In this document: positions 60,470 to 64,000 of the stretch, in pieces
Layout: the number at the start of each line of letters is the position of its first letter
Numbering within the stretch: position 1 is the stretch's first letter
Source of the DNA: Balanoglossus misakiensis
Lineage: Eukaryota; Hemichordata
Assembly (NCBI GenBank): GCA_040954595.2
Contig: CM082596.2
Coordinates: forward strand, 10,168,001-10,232,000
Direction of reading: 5' to 3'
DNA length: 64,000 bases
The notes under the pieces: generated by a model
Database searches by the model: none
The model's input: only the letters and a program-made list of their open reading frames with translations
Told to the model about the DNA's origin: nothing
Translations under genes and position numbers: made by a program

Positions 60470-63020
60470 GCAAAGTCGAAAATTTGTCATTTTTTGATGA
60501 TTTTCACCCATGATTTTTTTCAAAAATCGACAAAATTTTTAGATTTTGCAAAGTCGAAAATTTGTCATTTTTTGATTATTTTCACCCATGATTTTTTTCA
60601 AAAATCGACAAAATTTTTAGATTTTGCAAAGTCGAAAATTTGTCATTTTTTGATGATTTTCACCATGATTTTTTTTTAAAAATCGACGAAATTTTGAGAT
60701 TTTGCAAAGACGAAAATTTGTCATTTTTTGATGATTTTCACCCATGTTTTTTTTCAAAAATCAACGAACCCATGATTTTTTTTCAAAAAAGGACAAAATT
60801 TTGAGATTTTGCAAAGTCGAAAATTTGTCATTTATTAATGATTTTCACCCATGATTTTTTTTCAAAAATCGACAAAATTTTGAGATTTTGCAAAGTCGAA
60901 AATTTGTAATTTTTTGATGATTTTCACCCATGTTTTTTTTCAAAATTGAACGAACCCATGATTTTTTTCAAAAATCGACGAAATTTTGAGATTTTGCAAA
61001 GTCGAAAATTTGTCATTTTTTGATGATTTTCACCCATGATTTTTCTCAAAAATCGACAAAATTTTTAGATTTTGCAAAGACAAATTTTTTTCATTTTTTG
61101 ATGATTTTCACCCGTGATTTTTTTTCAAAAATAGACAAAATTTTGAGATTTTGCAAAGTCGAAAATTTGACATTTTTTGATGATTTTCACCCATGTTTTT
61201 TTTCAAAAATCAACGAACCCATGATTTTTTTTCAAAAATCGACGAACCCATGATTTTTTTTCAAAAATCGACGAAATTTAGAGATTTTGCAAAGTCGAAA
61301 ATTTGTCATTTCTTAATGATTTTCACCCGTTTTTTTTAAAAATCGACAAAATTTTGAGATTTTGCAAAGTCGAAAATTTGTAATTTTTTGATGATTTTCA
61401 CCCATGTTTTTTTTTAAAAATCAACGAACCCATGATTTTTTTCTAAAATTGACGAAATTTTGAGATTTTGCAAAGTCGAAAATTTGTCATTTATTAATGA
61501 TTTTCACCCATGATTTTTTTTCAAAAATCGACAAAATTTTGAGATTTTGCAAAGTCGAAAATTTGTAATTTTTTGATGATTTTCACCCATGTTTTTTTTC
61601 AAAATTGAACGAACCCATGATTTTTTTCAAAAATCGACGAAATTTTGAGATTTTGCAAAGTCGAAAATTTGTCATTTATTAATGATTTTCACCCATGATT
61701 TTTTTTCAAAAATCGACAAAATTTTGAGATTTTGCAAAGTCGAAAATTTGTAATTTTTTGATGATTTTAACCCATGTTTTTTTTCAAAATTGAACGAACC
61801 CATGATTTTTTTCAAAAATCGACGAAATTTTGAGATTTTGCAAAGTCGAAAATTTGTCATTTTTTGATGATTTTCACCCATGATTTTTTTCAAAAATCGA
61901 CAAAATTTTTAGATTTTGCAAAGTCGAAAATTTGTCATTTTTTGATTATTTTCACCCATGATTTTTTTCAAAAATCGACAAAATTTTTAGATTTTGCAAA
62001 GTCGAAAATTTGTCATTTTTTGATGATTTTCACCATGATTTTTTTTTAAAAATCGACGAAATTTTGAGATTTTGCAAAGACGAAAATTTGTCATTTTTTG
62101 ATGATTTTCACCCATGTTTTTTTTCAAAAATCAACGAACCCATGATTTTTTTTCAAAAAAGGACAAAATTTTGAGATTTTGCAAAGTCGAAAATTTGTCA
62201 TTTATTAATGATTTTCACCCATGATTTTTTTTCAAAAATCGACAAAATTTTGAGATTTTGCAAAGTCGAAAATTTGTAATTTTTTGATGATTTTCACCCA
62301 TGTTTTTTTTCAAAATTGAACGAACCCATGATTTTTTTCAAAAATCGACGAAATTTTGAGATTTTGCAAAGTCGAAAATTTGTCATTTTTTGATGATTTT
62401 CACCCATGATTTTTCTCAAAAATCGACAAAATTTTTAGATTTTGCAAAGACAAATTTTTTTCATTTTTTGATGATTTTCACCCGTGATTTTTTTTAAAAA
62501 TAGACAAAATTTTGAGATTTTGCAAAGTCGAAAATTTGACATTTTTTGATGATTTTCACCCATGTTTTTTTTCAAAAATCAACGAACCCATGATTTTTTT
62601 TCAAAAATCGACGAAATTTAGAGATTTTGCAAAGTCGAAAATTTGTCATTTCTTAATGATTTTCACCCGTTTTTTTTAAAAATCGACAAAATTTTGAGAT
62701 TTTGCAAAGTCGAAAATTTGTAATTTTTTGATGATTTTCACCCATGTTTTTTTTTAAAAATCAACGAACCCATGATTTTTTTCTAAAATTGACGAAATTT
62801 TGAGATTTTGCAAAGTCGAAAATTTGTCATTTATTAATGATTTTCACCCATGATTTTTTTTCAAAAATCGACAAAATTTTGAGATTTTGCAAAGTCGAAA
62901 ATTTGTAATTTTTTGATGATTTTCACCCATGTTTTTTTTCAAAATTGAACGAACCCATGATTTTTTTCAAAAATCGACGAAATTTTGAGATTTTGCAAAG
63001 TCGAAAATTTGTCATTTTTT
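60470..63020 (-). repeat. 1370-bp block, tandem copies
   Basis: Sequence from about 60470 recurs at an offset of 1370, with markers CTCAAAAATCGACAAAATTTT, AAAGACAAATTTTTTTC, AAATTTGACATTTT and TTCTAAAATTGACG. A third, shorter copy of the inner part starts near 63020. Confidence 0.75.
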
Positions 63021-64000
63021 GATGATTTTCACCCATGATTTTTCTCAAAAATCGACAAAATTTTTAGATTTTGCAAAGACAAAATTTGTTCATTTTTTGA
63101 TGATTTTCACCCGTGATTTTTTTCAAAAATAGACAAAATTTTGAGATTTTGCAAAGTCGAAAATTTGACATTTTTTGATGATTTTCACCCATGTTTTTTT
63201 TCAAAAATCAACGAACCCATGATTTTTTTTTAAAAATCGACGAAATTTAGAGATTTTGCAAAGTCGAAAATTTGTCATTTCTTAATGATTTTCACCCGTT
63301 TTTTTAAAAATCGACAAAATTTTGAGATTTTGCAAAGTCGAAAATTTGTAATTTTTTGATGATTTTCACCAATGTTTTTTTTTAAAAATCAACGAACCCA
63401 TGATTTTTTTCAAAAATTGACAAAATTTTGAGATTTTGCAAAGTCGAAAATTTGTCATTTTTTGATGATTTTCACCCATGATTTTTTTCAAAAATCGACG
63501 AAATTTTGAGATTTTGCAAAGTCGAAAATTTGTCATTTTTTGATGATTTTCACCCATGATTTTTTTTCAAAAATCGACGAAATTTTGAGATTTTGCAAAG
63601 TCGAAAATTTGTCATTTATTAATGATTTTCACCCATGATTTTTTTTCAAAAATCGACGAAATTTTGAGATTTTGCAAAGTCGAAAATTTGTCATTTATTA
63701 ATGATTTTCACCCATGATTTTTTTTCAAAAATCGACAAAATTTTGAGATTTTGCAAAGTCGAAAATTTGTAATTTTTTGATGATTTTCACCCATGTTTTT
63801 TTTCAAAATTGAACGAACCCATGATTTTTTTCAAAAATCGACGAAATTTTTAGATTTTGCAAAGTCGAAAATTTGTCATTTTTTGATTATTTTCACCCAT
63901 GATTTTTTTCAAAAATCGACAAAATTTTTAGATTTTGCAAAGTCGAAAATTTGTCATTTTTTGATGATTTTCACCATGATTTTTTTTTAAAAATCGACGA

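Larger units (their letters stand above)
13040..64000 (-). repeat. 78-bp satellite array, right side (minus orientation), about 51 kb
   Basis: Unbroken tandem array to the window end, always in one orientation, opposite to 1-1697. The commonest unit is 78 bp: GATTTTCACCCATG, ATTTTTTTCAAAAATCGACG, AAATTTTGAGATTTTGC, AAAGTCGAAAATTTGTC, ATTTTTTGAT. Recurrent variants include CGACAAAAT for CGACGAAAT, TCTCAAAAATC for TTTCAAAAATC, AATTCGAAAATTTGTAA, CATTTATTAATG, and AAAGACGAAA. Truncated units of about 28 bp (CAAAATTGAACGAACCCATG or CAAAAATCAACGAACCCATG) are interspersed. The total corresponds to roughly 650 units. The 26-codon period creates repeated minus-strand frames with MGENHQKMTNFRLCKI and plus-strand frames with MMIFTHDFFQKSTKFLDF; changes in T-run length break them every few units. 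No unrelated insertion was seen in it. Confidence 0.97.

Noticed and set aside
13014-64000. Dozens of open frames of 60-192 codons with MGENHQKMTNFRLCKI or MMIFTHDFFQKSTKF repeats
   Set aside because: They follow from a stop-free 78-bp (26-codon) satellite unit, break at every change of T-run length, exist on both strands, and have no initiation or gene context.
13040-64000. CRISPR array
   Set aside because: Repeats follow head to tail with no unique spacers, the period is one whole unit, and there are no cas genes; the setting is eukaryotic.

Overview
This looks like eukaryotic, probably invertebrate animal, DNA dominated by one AT-rich satellite. No host protein-coding gene, rRNA, tRNA or bacterial-type feature could be supported. 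The animal origin is inferred from a metazoan-style Ty3/Gypsy retrotransposon with a tRNA-Leu-like primer site, a small nested TIR transposon, and the satellite itself. The species cannot be told from the sequence.

Layout: (1) 1-1697, end of a 78-bp-period satellite array in one orientation; (2) 1737-3614 plus 12094-13024, a palindromic core of two diverged inverted arms around a 16-nt loop at 3518-3533; (3) 3615-12093, a Ty3/Gypsy LTR retrotransposon on the minus strand, inserted into the right arm about 90 bp from the palindrome axis; (4) nested in it at 8097-9155, a G/C-tract-rich TIR element that splits the pro-pol frame; (5) about 13040-64000, some 51 kb of the same satellite in the opposite orientation, running off the window.

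The satellite unit is 78 bp, exactly 26 codons, so hundreds of repetitive open frames appear on both strands; I regard them as non-genic. The array is built hierarchically: 78-bp units mixed with truncated units of about 28 bp form longer blocks (about 0.84, 0.87, 1.11, 1.31, 1.37, 1.67, 2.21, 2.88, 3.19 and 3.45 kb) that are themselves duplicated in tandem, and some blocks recur tens of kb apart.

The retrotransposon has two 591-bp LTRs that look identical, a 4-bp (possibly 5-bp) target duplication, PBS, PPT, a gag with a CCHC knuckle, and protease, RT, RNase H and integrase with all visible catalytic residues. Gag joins pro-pol through a convincing -1 frameshift signal (GTTAAAC, 6-nt spacer, 8-bp stem). 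The nested element breaks pro-pol after the protease, so this copy is probably not autonomous although it inserted recently.

The most unusual structure is the whole: two satellite arrays facing each other across a palindromic core, resembling a foldback element whose terminal inverted repeats have expanded into satellite DNA, or an inverted-array junction.
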